This document shows, one piece after another, positions 11,827 through 23,772 of a DNA stretch of 64,000 bases; the first letter of the stretch is position 1; each line of letters begins with the position of its first letter. The stretch is from Chrysoporthe austroafricana. Its lineage: Eukaryota > Ascomycota > Sordariomycetes > Diaporthales > Cryphonectriaceae. Position numbers and translations under genes: made by a program. The notes under the pieces were generated by a model that saw only the letters and a list, made by a program, of their open reading frames with translations, was not told where the DNA came from and made no database searches. The stretch is from assembly GCA_001051155.2 (NCBI GenBank), contig JYIP02000006.1, positions 1,426,001 through 1,490,000 of the forward strand. Direction: 5' to 3'.

Positions 11827-12480
11827 TTATTTCTTCTTGCCCTTCTTCGACGCAACCTTTCCAGCGACCTGGCCACCCTTCAAGTTCGGCTGATCCCGCA
11901 CGTACGCCCTCATCAAGCTGGCAAAACTGTCCTCCTCGCTGACAACCGGCGCCTCATCTACCACCTCCGGCTCCGCCTTCTTCGCCGCTTTGCTCGCCGC
12001 CCGCTCCGCCCTCGCGGCCTCGGCGGCCCTCGCCTTCTTCCCCTTCTTCGCCGCGCCGCTCTCGTCCTTGGCCACCTCGGCGGCCTTCACCTCGGCGCCG
12101 CCCGCGAGCTCGTACCCGCTGCCGAACCGCTGCCGAAAGCTCGCCAGCTTCCCGGCCTCGTCCACCTCGACGTTCTGCAGGCTGGCCTCGCTCGGCTGCC
12201 AGGTGAGGTGGTTGCGCGTGTCCTTGGTGGACCGGTAGACGGGGAGCGGGGACGTCGAGCGCGTCGTGTACGTCGACCCGTCCGAGAGCTGGACGATCTG
12301 CGTCCAGGTGAAGGGCCGCTTCGGCCGCACCACCTCGGTCGCGTGCCGCACCTGCTGTGTTGTTGCTGCTGCTGCGCGGCGGGGCTGTATGGGGGCTATC
12401 GGCCGAGCGCCGGCCGTGAGGAGGGGAGAGGCGGAGGATGGGAGGCTCCTCGGGAGGAGGGACGTGGGGAGCTTGGCCAT
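11827..12480 (-). CDS. MRPL36: Mitochondrial large-subunit ribosomal protein bL31m (Mrpl36)
   Basis: A single exon of 217 aa. Residues 1-45 form a Ser/Arg/Ala-rich, acid-free mitochondrial presequence. The bL31 core follows, with RPKRPFTWTQIVQLSDGST, PLPVYRSTKDTRNH and LTWQPS. The C-terminal third is a fungus-type extension of Lys/Ala-rich helix (KKGKKARAAEAARAE) and a conserved-looking tail FASLMRAYVRDQPNLKGG before a polybasic end. The protein is a component of the mitoribosome large subunit. It is head-to-head with another predicted mitochondrial gene about 340 bp away, so a shared promoter is plausible. Confidence 0.88.
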   Translation of the reverse strand: MAKLPTSLLPRSLPSSASPLLTAGARPIAPIQPRRAAAATTQQVRHATEVVRPKRPFTWTQIVQLSDGSTYTTRSTSPLPVYRSTKDTRNHLTWQPSEASLQNVEVDEAGKLASFRQRFGSGYELAGGAEVKAAEVAKDESGAAKKGKKARAAEAARAERAASKAAKKAEPEVVDEAPVVSEEDSFASLMRAYVRDQPNLKGGQVAGKVASKKGKKK

Positions 12481-12816
12481 CTTGGGCGGGTCTGGCCGTC
12501 GCGGCCGGGGACAGCTGGCTGTTGCTTTGTTTTCTTAGACTCTCGAAATGACGCTGTGGAAGTGATTTCTGCAGTGGTGCCTCTTGGTGCTCGTCGTGAC
12601 TCGAAGTTCAACGCTGTCTGGCGCGTGGTGGTCGCCTGAGTGTCGAGTCGCGGAGGGTGGAAATTTGAGGCCGTCTTATCGCTTATCGTAGCTACTGTCT
12701 GCGCCCGGTCGAGCTCCGTCGTCATAACTTTTTTTATCTCCCCCTTCCGCCCTTCGGTACCCGCCGACATCTTTTTCGGACCGCGACAACGCCAATTCAA
12801 TGTCCCATGGGCTGAG
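12481..12816. promoter_or_regulatory. Short head-to-head promoter between MRPL36 and a flavin-reductase gene
   Basis: Only 336 bp separates the two divergent start codons, so the promoters must overlap. A T-rich tract and CCGCC-type GC boxes are visible, but no specific factor site is claimed. Both products carry mitochondrial presequences. Confidence 0.5.
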
Positions 12817-13770
12817 ATGAGGAGAGCGTGCGTCTTGCGCCAACTGGGCAGGTGCGCAGACAATACACAAGCCGTCTCGCCAATATGGAGCAATAAAGCC
12901 CTGGCGCGCTCCGGCCTCGTGCGCCGTAGGCTCGCAGCAGCTAAACATGGTGGTCTACGTAAGTAACCATGCTATCTTTCTCGCGCAGATCAATTGACTA
13001 TCTTCATTAAACTCATACTGACCGAGGCCACAGGCCCCACAGCCAGGCCCCTATCCACTACGGCCTCCCTCAGCGGCTCATGGAGAATCTCGCCTCCCGA
13101 ACCGCCCTCCGTCCACCCTCACCCACACCCCGAGACCGCCGCCCCGGACGCTCCCACCGACACGACCCTCTCCGAACAGCTCCGCGCCGTGATGCGCCTC
13201 CTGCCGCACTCCGTCGTGGTGTGCACCTCCACCTCTACCAGCACGCCCGGGGGGGCGCCGGACCCGAGGGGCATGACCATGTCCTCTTTCACGTCGCTGT
13301 CCCTCCACCCGACACCCCTGGTGACGCTCAACATCGCCACCCCGTCGCGGACCCTTGACTCCGTCTCGGGGAGCCGGGCCTTCAACGTCCACGTGCTGAG
13401 CGGGGATGTCGAGGGCGCGAGGGTGGCGGACTGGTTCCGGCGCGGCAACGCCTCGGACCTCGGGGTCTTCGACGCCGCGGGGATGCGGGAGGGCTGCGGG
13501 TGTGAGATCGTGAGCCGGAGGGGCGAGGAAGAGGAGGCGCCGCTGCTTCGCGGGAAGGGTGTGCTCTACGCTCTGCGGTGCCGGCTGCTGGACGACGAAC
13601 CGCACCGGGGCTTGATTAGGGTGCGTGACCACGTGGTTGTGCTCGCGGAGGTGGTTGATATCGCGGAGGGTACGGGGAGGGAGGCGGGGGAAGAGGAGGT
13701 GTTCGGGCTGGCGTATGCGGATAGACGGTATAGACTGGTTGGGGCCACAATGGTCAATGGGAAGGATTAG
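12817..13770 (+). CDS. Flavin reductase-like, FMN-binding split-barrel protein, mitochondrial
   Basis: Two exons, 12817-12958 and 13034-13770; 292 aa, across a 75-bp intron in phase 1. The first exon encodes an Arg/Ala-rich, acid-poor segment (MRRACVLRQLGRC...LVRRRLAAAKHGG), which continues after the splice as RPTARPLSTTASL, a strong mitochondrial presequence. The body shows the flavin-reductase-like pattern: SVVVCTSTS, GMTMSSFTSLSLHPTPLVTLNI, SRAFNVHVLS, and a closing GLAYADRRYRLVG. Such proteins bind FMN and reduce or transfer flavin; the substrate cannot be read from sequence. The start matters: an ATG nine codons-worth downstream at 12947 is out of phase with exon 2, which supports the upstream start. 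Confidence 0.78.
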
Positions 13771-16700
13771 AGCCGTCCGGCGGCTTGCTCATGGAAAGGA
13801 TACAGCATAAGCATGGCATATGGGCGGCGTGCATTGAGACGGGGTTGGACAGGCGTAATCTGTGTCGACAGACCTGTGTACTGAACCGCTGGAATTCTAG
13901 AAGGGGCTTCTCATCTAGAGCTCTCGTATACTATCATCGCCCGAAGACACTGCAATATCGAATTGGATCTCACCGCGCATGACCTCTCTGAGACGATTGG
14001 ACGGCGACATCCCGGCGGCCGGAGATTTCCCCGAGACCACAAGACTTCGGCGGCGAGTCTCATGACCCTGTGGAGAGGCTCACCACGCGGACGCGACGCC
14101 GGAACTCTACACAGCCGTCGCCCATCGCCCCCGGATTGCCGAACAGACCGCACCACAGCAGCATGCAGAGGCCAAGACTTCGGTTCCCTCTGGTCGGGAC
14201 GAAACGAAGTTCGTCCCAGGAAAGGGCTGGACACGCAAAGGTTTGCTATTAAAGCTTGGCGCACAGGCTTCCTCTCGTCAGCCAGGCCCGGTTCACCCCC
14301 CACAGAAGCTGAAGCCCCTCGAGAGTACCACAGTATGTAGACGATGTGGGAGTGGGGCCCGATCTCATGATGAAGCTGACGCGGTGGTGCCTGGCACGAA
14401 TTGAAGCGGAGGCCGCAATTTGCGGCCCGTCACGTTAGACCGTAAACTGAGTTGGGATTGGGACGGCCAGTGCTGAAACGGCCTGAACGGTCTGGGGAAG
14501 CAAAGGGACCGTCATTTACCAATTATCTGGAAAGCGCCCGTGGTCCGCCGAAGCAAGTTCACCAGAGGTCCAGGAACCAGTCCTGGAACCAGTCCTGGGG
14601 CGGCGAAGGGAACGGTCAAAGCACGAGGGAAGCCGCCCGGACGCAGCATGCCTTCGGCCGGAGGGCTGAAATAGGCGCCGTGAAGCCGCCGTGCCGGAGG
14701 CCAATCAAGGTGGTCAGCGCAATGCCCGACCAAGACAGATAGAATGCTTGCGCCTCTTGAGGATGCCTGCATGAGCCGAAAGTCGACAGGACACAGCTAG
14801 CTACCAAGGCACGTGCAAGGACAGAAGCAGACAAAAACAGGATCTCCAATGGGGTGGCTGAAACAAACGCGGCCACCAGAATGCCATTGCGATGGCAATA
14901 GTGTCGCTCATGAGGCGGCACACGTTGGCCCAGCGCACGCTACGCCTGGCAAGCCACCGGGCCGCCGGCGTTTTTTTGTCTGGCTCGCGGAAGTCCAAGA
15001 CGCGGCGCAGCGTTGAGGCTCCGGCACTGCTTCTGGAGCTCGCCCTAAAAGCTTAAGGGTTGGTAGGCCCAACCGCCAGCCGGAAGAAGCCGCAACTGGA
15101 AATAGCAACGCCATCAAGCGTCGACGATGTCCGCGAGCCGGTGGGGGGAAACCGGTGGTCTCTTGGTCAAAGGCAATGGGGCCATGAGCATGCGATGTTC
15201 GTGGCACCTCTGTGAGACGTGAAGATGCAGGCGTGCGCTGGTCGAAAGTCGCAGAGTCTCGGGGCGCTCCCTCGTCAGCTTCCTACGATGTTTTACGTAT
15301 TCAGCTGCGGAGAACTGCAGGGCAGGCCACAGATAGATTGCATGCCGCCTCGTGATGTGGGTTGCTTGGGGGCTAATGCAGTACGCCGTCCTCTTCCGCG
15401 AATGGACAGGCGTCCTGCACACCGGCTTCGCTCGACAGCTCCAGCAGCCAAGAGCCCAAACATCGGGTGCAGGGCTCGGGATGGCGCCCTGGGCGGTGAC
15501 CTACTATGGTAGACGTTTGCTATCAAGCATCTTGGCAAATTAGCACAGAAAAGAAAATCTCGCATGCAAGCCGGTCGAGTGACACACGAGCGATGGTACT
15601 CTGGCGTGGCGACCGGTGTCTCTTTTTCTTCTTTTTCCTTGGTCTTCTTCCTGAGAAGCGGTTGTGCTCTTCTCCAATACTAGGACAAGTTTGATGCCCC
15701 CCCCTCAGGCACTGTCATGTGGCGGATGGCCACCCAGGTCTTCGGGTCGCCCAACTCTACCGCCAGGATGCGCCGAGCGATAGTCCTTCCCAAATCGAGT
15801 CAACGATGCGTTAAGGCCGTGCATGTGCCGGATCGGCGGGACTCGAAGATGCCCCTACATAGTAGACGGTAAAGCTTCCTACAAGACGCCGCTTGTTTGG
15901 AGTGAAATCGAGGCCAGGCGGAGCGGGAGAATAACTCGACCTGGCTGCTTGCTGGGTACGACGTCCAAATATCTGGTCTCCTCCCGACAACGGGAGGTGG
16001 CGTGAGGAGCAGGGAAGCACGACAGGACATTAGCAGATTGTGCATGCAGGTTTGGCATGGCTGCAGATACTGCCGGGCACCACCCTCGCACCCTCGTCGC
16101 ATCGTGGCAACGAGTTGACACGCGAGCGGCCGGGAGCTGGGTGGGAGCTCTACCCAGTACGCCCATTGGGGGCCTATTTTGTGATTGAGGTGCAGATGAG
16201 GTCCGGGGGTTGAACCCGACCACGACAGCTTCCCATGCCCCCAGCTCGCCCTCAGGCCCAGGCTGGAAGACGGGACGAGAGACGGTGAGAAGAAACGTTG
16301 TGATCTAGCAGCCCCAAGCGAGACAATCTGCTTGAACACCCCGCCCCCCGTGATTCTGCCAGTAAGCGGGAGCACGACCGAACAGGGAAGACGTTTCAGA
16401 GCTGTACGGCCATGTTCTTCGCCTGCTCGCCTCTGGTCGTGTGCACGACCTGAGCATGGATGCTTCTCGCCCCCACGGCTCGGGTAGAGAGCTGGCGGCT
16501 GGTCGATGAGACTCCGGCCCTGTTGGCATCCGAGCCATCATCATAGCAACGGACGTCTCTCTGCCACTCTGCCTCTCATGCTTCGGGGCATTTGATGAGC
16601 GTAGGCAAGCGTGGACGCGGGACAGCTGCCAGTGGCGGGAAGGAATGCAGGTTTGTGTCTAATGGCATGCTTTTCGGGTCGACCAACTCGACTTGGGGTG

Positions 16701-17500
16701 CTTGGCAACATGTTCCACCAAGTCTGGACCCTCCTCGTGTCGATCGCCCAAATATGGGCAGTCTGGCAGTCGAGGCCCTCAGCTTGGCTCCACTGCATTG
16801 AGCCTTTCTGGCATTGGGATCGAAAGGACATTGCCGCAAATAGGAGAGCTGCACGGCGATGGCGACATGAATATGAAGGTATTTCGGAAGATCGACCGCA
16901 TCCCATGCCGCCATCGTATCGACAGGGACCGCCTGGGCTCGATGCCCGCCCAGCCTATGCATGCAGGTCTGCCGTCAGGCCTCGGGGGGCACGAGCAGGC
17001 ACGGGCAGGGTGGGCGCGCGGGTGGGCGGGCTTGCTCGCTGGGAGGTCACAGGTCGGCGCGAGGTGCATGAGCTCGCAGGTGAGAGCACCCGAACCAGGA
17101 GGCTGTCGAGATCTGATACACTGGCTGCATCTGTCGGCTCCACTCCTTGGGCAATATCCTCACAGGACCCATCGGCGCCCAACAACAGAAGGAACAGCAC
17201 CGGAGACTGAGACCGAATGAGGCCCTGTCTCGACCATTGCGGTGAGGACCTCATGGTCCTGATAAGATGAGTTCAGCTAGTGGTCCGGGCTTGGGCTGGC
17301 AATTTTGAGGTCGTCCCAAGACAGAAAGAAGGTGGATCTGGACGGCCCAGGTACGTCAAGGTCCCTCTGGGGGAGCTAGGGGCCTACCCTACAGCACCCA
17401 GTACCTTGTAGAACCCCAGCGCAGGGGACAGCCGTTTCCTACTACTATCGCTAGCGGCCGTGCGGCGCTGTGCAGCCAACCCATACTGGGTACTGCACAG
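13771..17500. other. Long gene-poor region with no recognisable gene
   Basis: About 3.7 kb of ordinary-GC DNA. ORFs up to 199 codons exist on both strands (for example 16611-17210 + and 15800-16375 -), but they overlap one another and are low-complexity Pro/Arg/Ser-rich, with no motif I know. No tRNA T-loop, 5S-like box or terminal repeat was found. It could hold a non-coding transcript or a decayed element. Base composition is not AT-rich, so RIP is not evident. Confidence 0.5.
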
Positions 17501-18555
17501 GCTCCAGCATGCTGGCACGCTGACAGCAGCGGGTGCCTGCCCTGCCATGCCCTCATGCCTGCCTGCCCCCAGTCCGCTCTTCAACGGGTGACCCCCCAGT
17601 CTCATCAGCTCAATCTCTCTCTCGCCTGCGTCTCTCAACCAAACGCCAACCAGCCCAGTACTTCTTCCCTCCACCCACCACCCGCCATCCACATCCACAT
17701 CCACATCCACACCCTCGCCATCCCCGGGCACGAATTTTCTCCCCCCCTCTCCTTCTCTCTTCCATTTCGAAGGAGCCGAGTCACTTCTTCACTGCCAGTA
17801 CCATCTGTGCATCCAAGTCTACTCTAAACCCAACTCTACCCCCTAGATTGCCTCCGCCGTCCCGTCGCCACTCGCCGCCCCGAGCCCCCGAATGCGTCGA
17901 GTTCGAGACCGAGCGGCAGCGAGGCGAAGCGATACGATCTGCAGAGACAGGCGACGAGGCATTTGATGAGTTGAAGCTGTTTGACGATACCTGCATTCGA
18001 TTCTACCCCCTACCTGTTCTATTCCTCTATCATATGCCAGACAGACAGCGACGACAACATACCTCGTCGTGTTGCTTCTCCTCACCTCCCTATCCTGGTC
18101 AAGCGGTTCTCTGAAACCTGACGCCACTCCGCCAACAATCTCAAGACGATCCTCGACCGATTTGCACATTCTGTTTTCTTCTCGACACTCACCACCATCC
18201 AACCGGTCCCTACAGTCTCTTCTACCCTGAAGTTTTCAAACACTCCCGTCGACGTACAATTCCTCCCGAGATTGACCCGTCTGGCTCAATCCACTCCACA
18301 CGATCCTGTATCAGCTGTGGCGAGCGTTAAAAGGGGAGGCTAGGCGTGCTGCATATTCCGTCATCTCCGCCTTCAGCTTCGGTCTCATCACATAATCAAC
18401 GTTAATCGCTCGCTCCGACGCGTCCAACCCGTACGATTCAATTCAGGGGCCGGCATCACGAGCCTGTACCATACGACATTTTATCGACTCCAAGCCTGCA
18501 CGTGGGTTGGTCTACTGCACAAAGTTGAAACACTCTGCGAGTCTGGCTGCCCAAC
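17501..18555 (+). promoter_or_regulatory. Long pyrimidine-rich promoter/leader of samB
   Basis: About 1 kb upstream of samB is rich in C/T tracts (around 17730-17770 and 17820-17890) and has a short CCACAT tandem run near 17690-17715. An upstream ATG at 18034 opens a 26-codon ORF that stops at 18114. If the transcript begins before it, this would be a uORF. The transcription start is unknown. Confidence 0.4.
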
Positions 18556-20451
18556 ATGAGGGAAGTCAACTTCAGCATCCCCAACGTCAACAAGGCGTCG
18601 GTGGCCATCACCACCGCCCTCTACGACCGACGAGCCCTCGATTGTACCTCCACCCTACCTCTCATCAACTCTCTCAACCATCTCGCCTATCTCACCACCT
18701 CCTCGGCGCGCATTCGAGACATTCTCACTGTTGATGGAGGCATCGAGCGGCTGGTCTGCATCCTGAAACAGGGAAGGAGTAAGGATATGATGGACATGTG
18801 GAAATGGAATCTCGCTTTTCAGTGTGTCGTCAACATAGGCGTTAGGGGCACTGAGGGCGTTCGAACTCGAGTCGTGGAGGCCGACATGGTCCCCGTCATT
18901 GCTACAATCCTCGATAACTACATTAAGGTCACGGATAAATTGCGAGAAAAGGAGGAAAAGAAAAAGCAGTTGCGAGACCATCCGCATCGGTCCAGGGGTC
19001 ACGATCACAACGGTGTCTCCAAGACGGGCAGCTTTTCCAACCGCACAGGCCGTTCAGACATTGACCACAGACTGTTCCGACGACCGGCTCCTCCGCCAAT
19101 CGAGGTGCCTGCGGTCGAAGCTCCCACGACATCGCCCTTCACCGCCAGTGGTCCGTCGACTTCAGTGGATGTCGGCCCACAATCTTCTGCCGCCTCGACG
19201 GTGACTCCTCAACACCCTATCAACTCCCCCGCGGAGCACACCACCTCTTTCAACCTCCACCGACATCATCACCATCATCACAGAGAACGAGATATTCGCA
19301 ATTTTACGGTCACTCCTCCACCTCGACAGCTCCTCCAGCCGCTGGCTCAGACTCCCGCCACGGATTCAGATGGCTTCATCAGACCTGTACGGGATATTGA
19401 TAGGCTAGCATCCATGGGGCCTTTTGGCCAACCTCAATTGTCCTCCCAACCGACATCCCCAACAACCCCGCTACCTCTGCCTCAGATCAGGTCACCGACT
19501 GTTCGACCTTCATCAGGCCTGGGACAGGCGTCGAGGCCTCGGAGGCGCCCGTCCATACGCCAACAGCATTCTTCGACTGCAGAGTCGGACGACCTGAACG
19601 GCGACAGCATGCAGTCCGATGAAGCTCCCGAAGCCGACATTTCAGGCCCCGCCGATATCCAAGAGGTTGGAATTCAGGATATTGCCATGGAGGAGGGCGA
19701 CAGCATCATCACTGGCTCACAAATTGACTTAGATGCACCAAACGGGTCAGAACCCCAGGAGCCTGGAACCTTCAACATCACGCACCGGACGCCAATCGAT
19801 GGAAGCATTATTGCCCCCGCGCCTGCAGTTGCCGCTGGTCCATTGCTCGGCTTGTCACCAAACAGGCCGGCCATGGTGACCCCTCCACAGCCCACGATGG
19901 CCGGCGCCAGCCTCCCTCACTACCTACTTGGCCGCCAGATGACCCCGAATCCTCAGATGCTCGCCGCCATGCCTCGCGAAGAGGATGTTCTCATGTCACT
20001 TCAGCTTCTCGCATACGTCTCGAAGTACTGCAATCTGCGTACCTACTTCCAGAAGAGCCACCTGGTGCCGCGATTGAAGATTGGCAAGGAGATCTCAGCT
20101 CTTGACAGCGAGGACGCATCTATGGATGTCGACGAAGAGGAAGAGTTTGAGGAGGAATATCTTCTGCCTAACGACCTCAACATATTTCCCCTGGTTGAGA
20201 AGTTTACTGTCCGCTATCACAGCACGGACATGCAATACTGGGCCGGGGTCGTTATGAGGAACCTGTGCCGAAAGGATGATACGCGTGGCGGTATCCGCCA
20301 ATGCGCATATTACCAATGTGGAAAATGGGAGGAGTATACTAGGCAGTTTGCGAAGTGCAGGAGATGCCGGCGGACGAAGTACTGCAGCAAGGAGTGTCAG
20401 AAGAGTGCTTGGGCTTTCCACCGACACTGGTGCGTCGCGGCGACGCAGTGA
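18556..20451 (+). CDS. samB: SamB/Mub1 MYND-finger protein
   Basis: An intronless ORF of 631 aa. Residues 1-130 are the conserved N-terminal helical region (MREVNFSIPNVNKASVAITT, LTVDGGIERLVCILK, WNLAFQCVVNIGVRG). The middle is disordered and Ser/Pro-rich, with a His-rich run near residue 240 and an acidic patch before residue 540. The C-terminal MYND finger (about 583-626) has the CRRCRRTKYCSKECQ core and a closing HRHWC. Aspergillus SamB and yeast Mub1 are orthologous. Mub1 works with the E3 ligase Ubr2 to ubiquitinate Rpn4 in yeast, and samB mutants in Aspergillus are defective in polarity and septation. The 1-kb leader upstream may carry translational control. Confidence 0.92.
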   Translation: MREVNFSIPNVNKASVAITTALYDRRALDCTSTLPLINSLNHLAYLTTSSARIRDILTVDGGIERLVCILKQGRSKDMMDMWKWNLAFQCVVNIGVRGTEGVRTRVVEADMVPVIATILDNYIKVTDKLREKEEKKKQLRDHPHRSRGHDHNGVSKTGSFSNRTGRSDIDHRLFRRPAPPPIEVPAVEAPTTSPFTASGPSTSVDVGPQSSAASTVTPQHPINSPAEHTTSFNLHRHHHHHHRERDIRNFTVTPPPRQLLQPLAQTPATDSDGFIRPVRDIDRLASMGPFGQPQLSSQPTSPTTPLPLPQIRSPTVRPSSGLGQASRPRRRPSIRQQHSSTAESDDLNGDSMQSDEAPEADISGPADIQEVGIQDIAMEEGDSIITGSQIDLDAPNGSEPQEPGTFNITHRTPIDGSIIAPAPAVAAGPLLGLSPNRPAMVTPPQPTMAGASLPHYLLGRQMTPNPQMLAAMPREEDVLMSLQLLAYVSKYCNLRTYFQKSHLVPRLKIGKEISALDSEDASMDVDEEEEFEEEYLLPNDLNIFPLVEKFTVRYHSTDMQYWAGVVMRNLCRKDDTRGGIRQCAYYQCGKWEEYTRQFAKCRRCRRTKYCSKECQKSAWAFHRHWCVAATQ

Positions 20452-21494
20452 TGAGATACCCCCATCGTGGAGCTTTTTTGCTTTGCGCGGAACGAAAATG
20501 ACCTACTGTGCCAGTCAGCTGTACAGCTGAAGTTGAGCACACCGTCATAATGTCTACTTTTTTTCTCGGACGCAATGGAATGGCGTGGCATGGCGTGGCA
20601 TGGCGTGGCATGGCGTGGGTCCCCTCTAGTCTACTTAGGTTGTCTATTCTCCCGTCTCAACAAATCATCAGCATTGCGACACAACACGCACGCATCATAT
20701 GGTCCTTCGGCTTCTGCGATTTAGTATGCAATGCTATGCAGGCGTTGTCGACTTCTCTTTTGATACCAAACGGAAAACGGTTAACTCGGGTCTGGCAATG
20801 GAATTTCTCTGCGATAGCATTGTTTTCATATTACTATCTCGACCTCCGTTCGTGCCTTCCACGAGGGGGGAGGATAGCCCTCTTAAATAAACCTTTGATG
20901 AAATGAACCATGTCATAATTACTTCCCATCCCTGTCTTTTTACTGTTCTGCTGTGCATACTCGCAAATGCCATGATGCGGTGTGTGGCAACCTCGATGCC
21001 GGACTGCCCAGGCTGTTTTGCTCATGCTGAATTAAAATGAGACTTTCGCCCAGCTTTGCAATTGGTCCTCAGACTGAGGAGAGCTAGCTGCACAACGCAG
21101 ATGAAACAAGGCCTAGTATGAGTTAGGCGCTTAAGGTCTGCCCGTGGACAGAGGGTTCTAATACGGGAGACGGTCCAGTGTGACCTAGACAGCCAAGGAG
21201 GTGTAGGAAAGCAGGACTGTTAAGTCTGTCAAGTCATTAGACCTGACGAACCCTAGACGAAGATCGACGCAGAGAGGACATCATCAGCCAGTCGGCATGT
21301 GCTTGTTCACTTCGGTAGATCATGTAGCTCAAGGTCGAAGAAGGCACAGCTACTATCCCGATTATTGGCAACTTTATTTTTTTGGATATCACGTTGCGCC
21401 GTCCATGCCAAAGTGTGTCGACCACCCCCCAACCCAGATTCGCGGCACCAGTCAGGCTCACTGACGTGCCTGAGTCCCGTGGCTCAGGCACAGA
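20452..21494. other. Convergent intergenic region
   Basis: About 1 kb between convergent samB and EBP2. Apart from a 10-bp tandem repeat at 20581-20620, nothing could be supported. Confidence 0.5.
20581..20620. repeat. 10-bp tandem repeat, four copies
   Basis: The unit TGGCGTGGCA is repeated almost perfectly four times in the presumed samB 3' UTR. Confidence 0.9.
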
Positions 21495-23019
21495 CTACCT
21501 CTTCCCAGCCTTGGCCGCCCTCTTGCTCTTGCCCAGCCGGGCCGTCTTCACAGGCCGCCTCTTCCCCGGACCGCCGGCGCCGCCCTGGCCCTTCATCTTC
21601 CTCGCGCTGAACCCGTTCAAGTCGCCTGAGCTGACCGCGTCACCCGACTTGGCATGCCTTTTCTTGCCTCCGAAGCCGTACTTGGCGTCCTTCTTCGCGC
21701 GCTTAGAGTTCGGCGTCCGCCCGCCCTGGTCGCCGCCGCGGGAGCGCTTGCCGGGCTTGTTGAGCTCGTTGTCGACGCCGACGTCGAAGAGGTCTGCCTC
21801 GTTGGTTGTGAGGTCGTTGCCGTTTTCGGAACGTTCTGTTTTGGTTTTATATTGTTAGCAAGATGTGTCCAGCCCAGCGTTTTAACATAGGGCAAGTATC
21901 CCGGGCGGTACGCACTCTTCTTCAGGGCCTTGATCTTCTCCAACGTCTCTCTCTTCTGCTTCTGCCTCTCCTGCAGCTTGGCCACCTGCACCTGCTTGCC
22001 AAACTTCTTCAGGTCCCTCAGCTTCCTCGCCTCGGCGGCCGCCTTCTTGTTCGTCGCCTCCTCGACCAGCTTCGCCTTGACCTTCTCCATGTGCCCGTCG
22101 TCCTTGACCATCTCGGCAAAATAGTCCTTCGGTCTTGAGAACGGCACGCCCTCCGCTCGCAATAGTGCCCGTGCCTTCTTGGCGGCCTCCAGCGACTGTG
22201 CGTATAACTGCAGCTCGCGGTTCAGATCGTCGGAGATGTCCTCAATCTTGCTTGCGGTCGACTCAGATGACATGACGATCTGGTGCGCCGAGAACGGCAC
22301 GGAGGAGTCGCGGGGCAGAGAAATTCGTTTGAGGGAGGCGAGGAGGGCGGGGCCGTTGTTGATGGAGAGTCTTGTCTTAACGTAGAGGTCTTCGCGGTCG
22401 GAGTCGGGCATGTCGTCGAGGTCGGAGAGGGCGATGTCGGATTCTTCTTCGTCATCATCTTCCTCTTCCTCGTCATCTCCAGACTTGGCTTCGGAGGCCT
22501 TCTTGAGTATGAATTTTGGCTTGGGGACTCGTTGTATCTTTTTTTCCATCTCAACCTCGGACTCTGAGTCGGTATCGCTCTCGTTCATGAGGGCTGCTGC
22601 TGACGTGACCTGTTGGAGTATGCATCAGTTGTGGCCCGGAGCACGTTGAGGTGACGAAAGACATACACCACCCATCTCCTCATCCTCAGACTCGTCACCT
22701 TCAGACTCTTCGGCCTCCATGTCGAAAAGGCCTTCCTCAGCTTCCTCATCGTCGTCCTCCTCATCTTCGTCTTCCTCATCTCCCCAATCTTCCTCTTCTT
22801 CCTCTGAAGCTTCCTTCTCCGGGAGCAAGCCCTTCTTGCGCTTGTCTTTTATGACAGCCTTGTGCTTCTTCTTGTCCTTCAATTGCTTGAGTTTCTGCAG
22901 TGTGCGCAAGCTAGTTAGTATCTGCCGTAAAACAAGAAATGAGGAGAGCCGATACGGACCTTGTCGTTGAACCCTTTCTCGGCGGCCAGCGCGACCTTGA
23001 GCTTGCTTCGTGGCGCCAT
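21495..23019 (-). CDS. EBP2: rRNA-processing protein EBP2
   Basis: Four exons on minus: 23019-22960, 22894-22667, 22609-21916, 21835-21495; 440 aa, all phases consistent (the second intron uses the strong donor GTATGT). The N-terminus is basic (MAPRSKLKVALAAEKGFNDK), followed by long Asp/Glu-rich tracts typical of nucleolar proteins. The EBP2 core follows, with DDLNRELQLYAQSLEAAKKA, RPKDYFAEMVKDDGHMEKVK and the coiled-coil KFGKQVQVAKLQERQKQK. The C-terminus is basic, with GKRSRGGDQGGRTPNSKRAK and KYGFGGKKRHAKSGD. EBP2 is needed for 27S pre-rRNA processing and 60S subunit assembly in the nucleolus. It converges on samB. Confidence 0.92.
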
Positions 23020-23772
23020 CTTTGCAATGTCTGGCAGAGAATTGAAGTTTAGGATGTGTCGTCTGCCAAAAGCCGTTGCGACGGTAGGAAACTAGACGGC
23101 GACCCGCTCAAAAATTTGGGAAAGCGACGCTTATCTTATCGGCGCAGGTACGTACCGTACTCAGGCACTGTAACGCCAGCGCCCCACTTGGCTAAACCCA
23201 GGGCAAGGGCCCCATCGAAAGCAACGTCCGGAGGCTAAGCTCTTATAATGACTATAGCACCTCGAAAGGCCTCGATCGTTTCATAGTAATGAACTCGACA
23301 TGTATTGTCCGCCAGATATTTACAGTTGTTCATCACTCATTCTCTTCTCGATACTCTGAATCATTTCCTGTCAACCGTCGGTTCCTTGGTTGGTTTCTTG
23401 TCGTCCAAGTGTTTCCTTGAGTGCACATTTCACTTAAAGTTCCTGTGTTAAGGTTAAGCCTTCCAAATGTGGCAGACCTGACCCACCGTTTCTGGAACCC
23501 CGGAACACCCAAGCCAAGTACATTTTCGACGGGATGCTTGTATTACTTGAAGTTCACTGTACGCATATAGTACAGTGGGCGGCGCAGCTCTAAGCGCCCA
23601 GAACCCGGGTTTTAGACACCCACCCAGTGTAATTGATAGCTGAAGGAGAAGAGCTTATATTAAAGCCAGGCATGGTCCGTTTAGAAAGAAAAAAAATGAA
23701 TGCGAAATGTGTTATCTTCATCATATGTTATAGTATTCACGACTATTTCCCATTGCTTTGCCTTGGTTTATT
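23020..23772. other. EBP2 promoter and left edge of the accessory block
   Basis: About 0.75 kb. The first 200 bp should carry the EBP2 promoter. The left boundary of the accessory block lies somewhere in here. I could not identify a terminal repeat or target-site duplication by eye. Confidence 0.4.

Noticed and set aside
11545..12639. 364-codon plus-strand ORF over MRPL36
   Set aside because: Antisense shadow of bL31m; Arg/Leu-rich with no domain.
16195..16225. Possible tRNA-like GGTTGAACC in the gene-poor region
   Set aside because: The loop lacks the TTCRA consensus and no cloverleaf fits.
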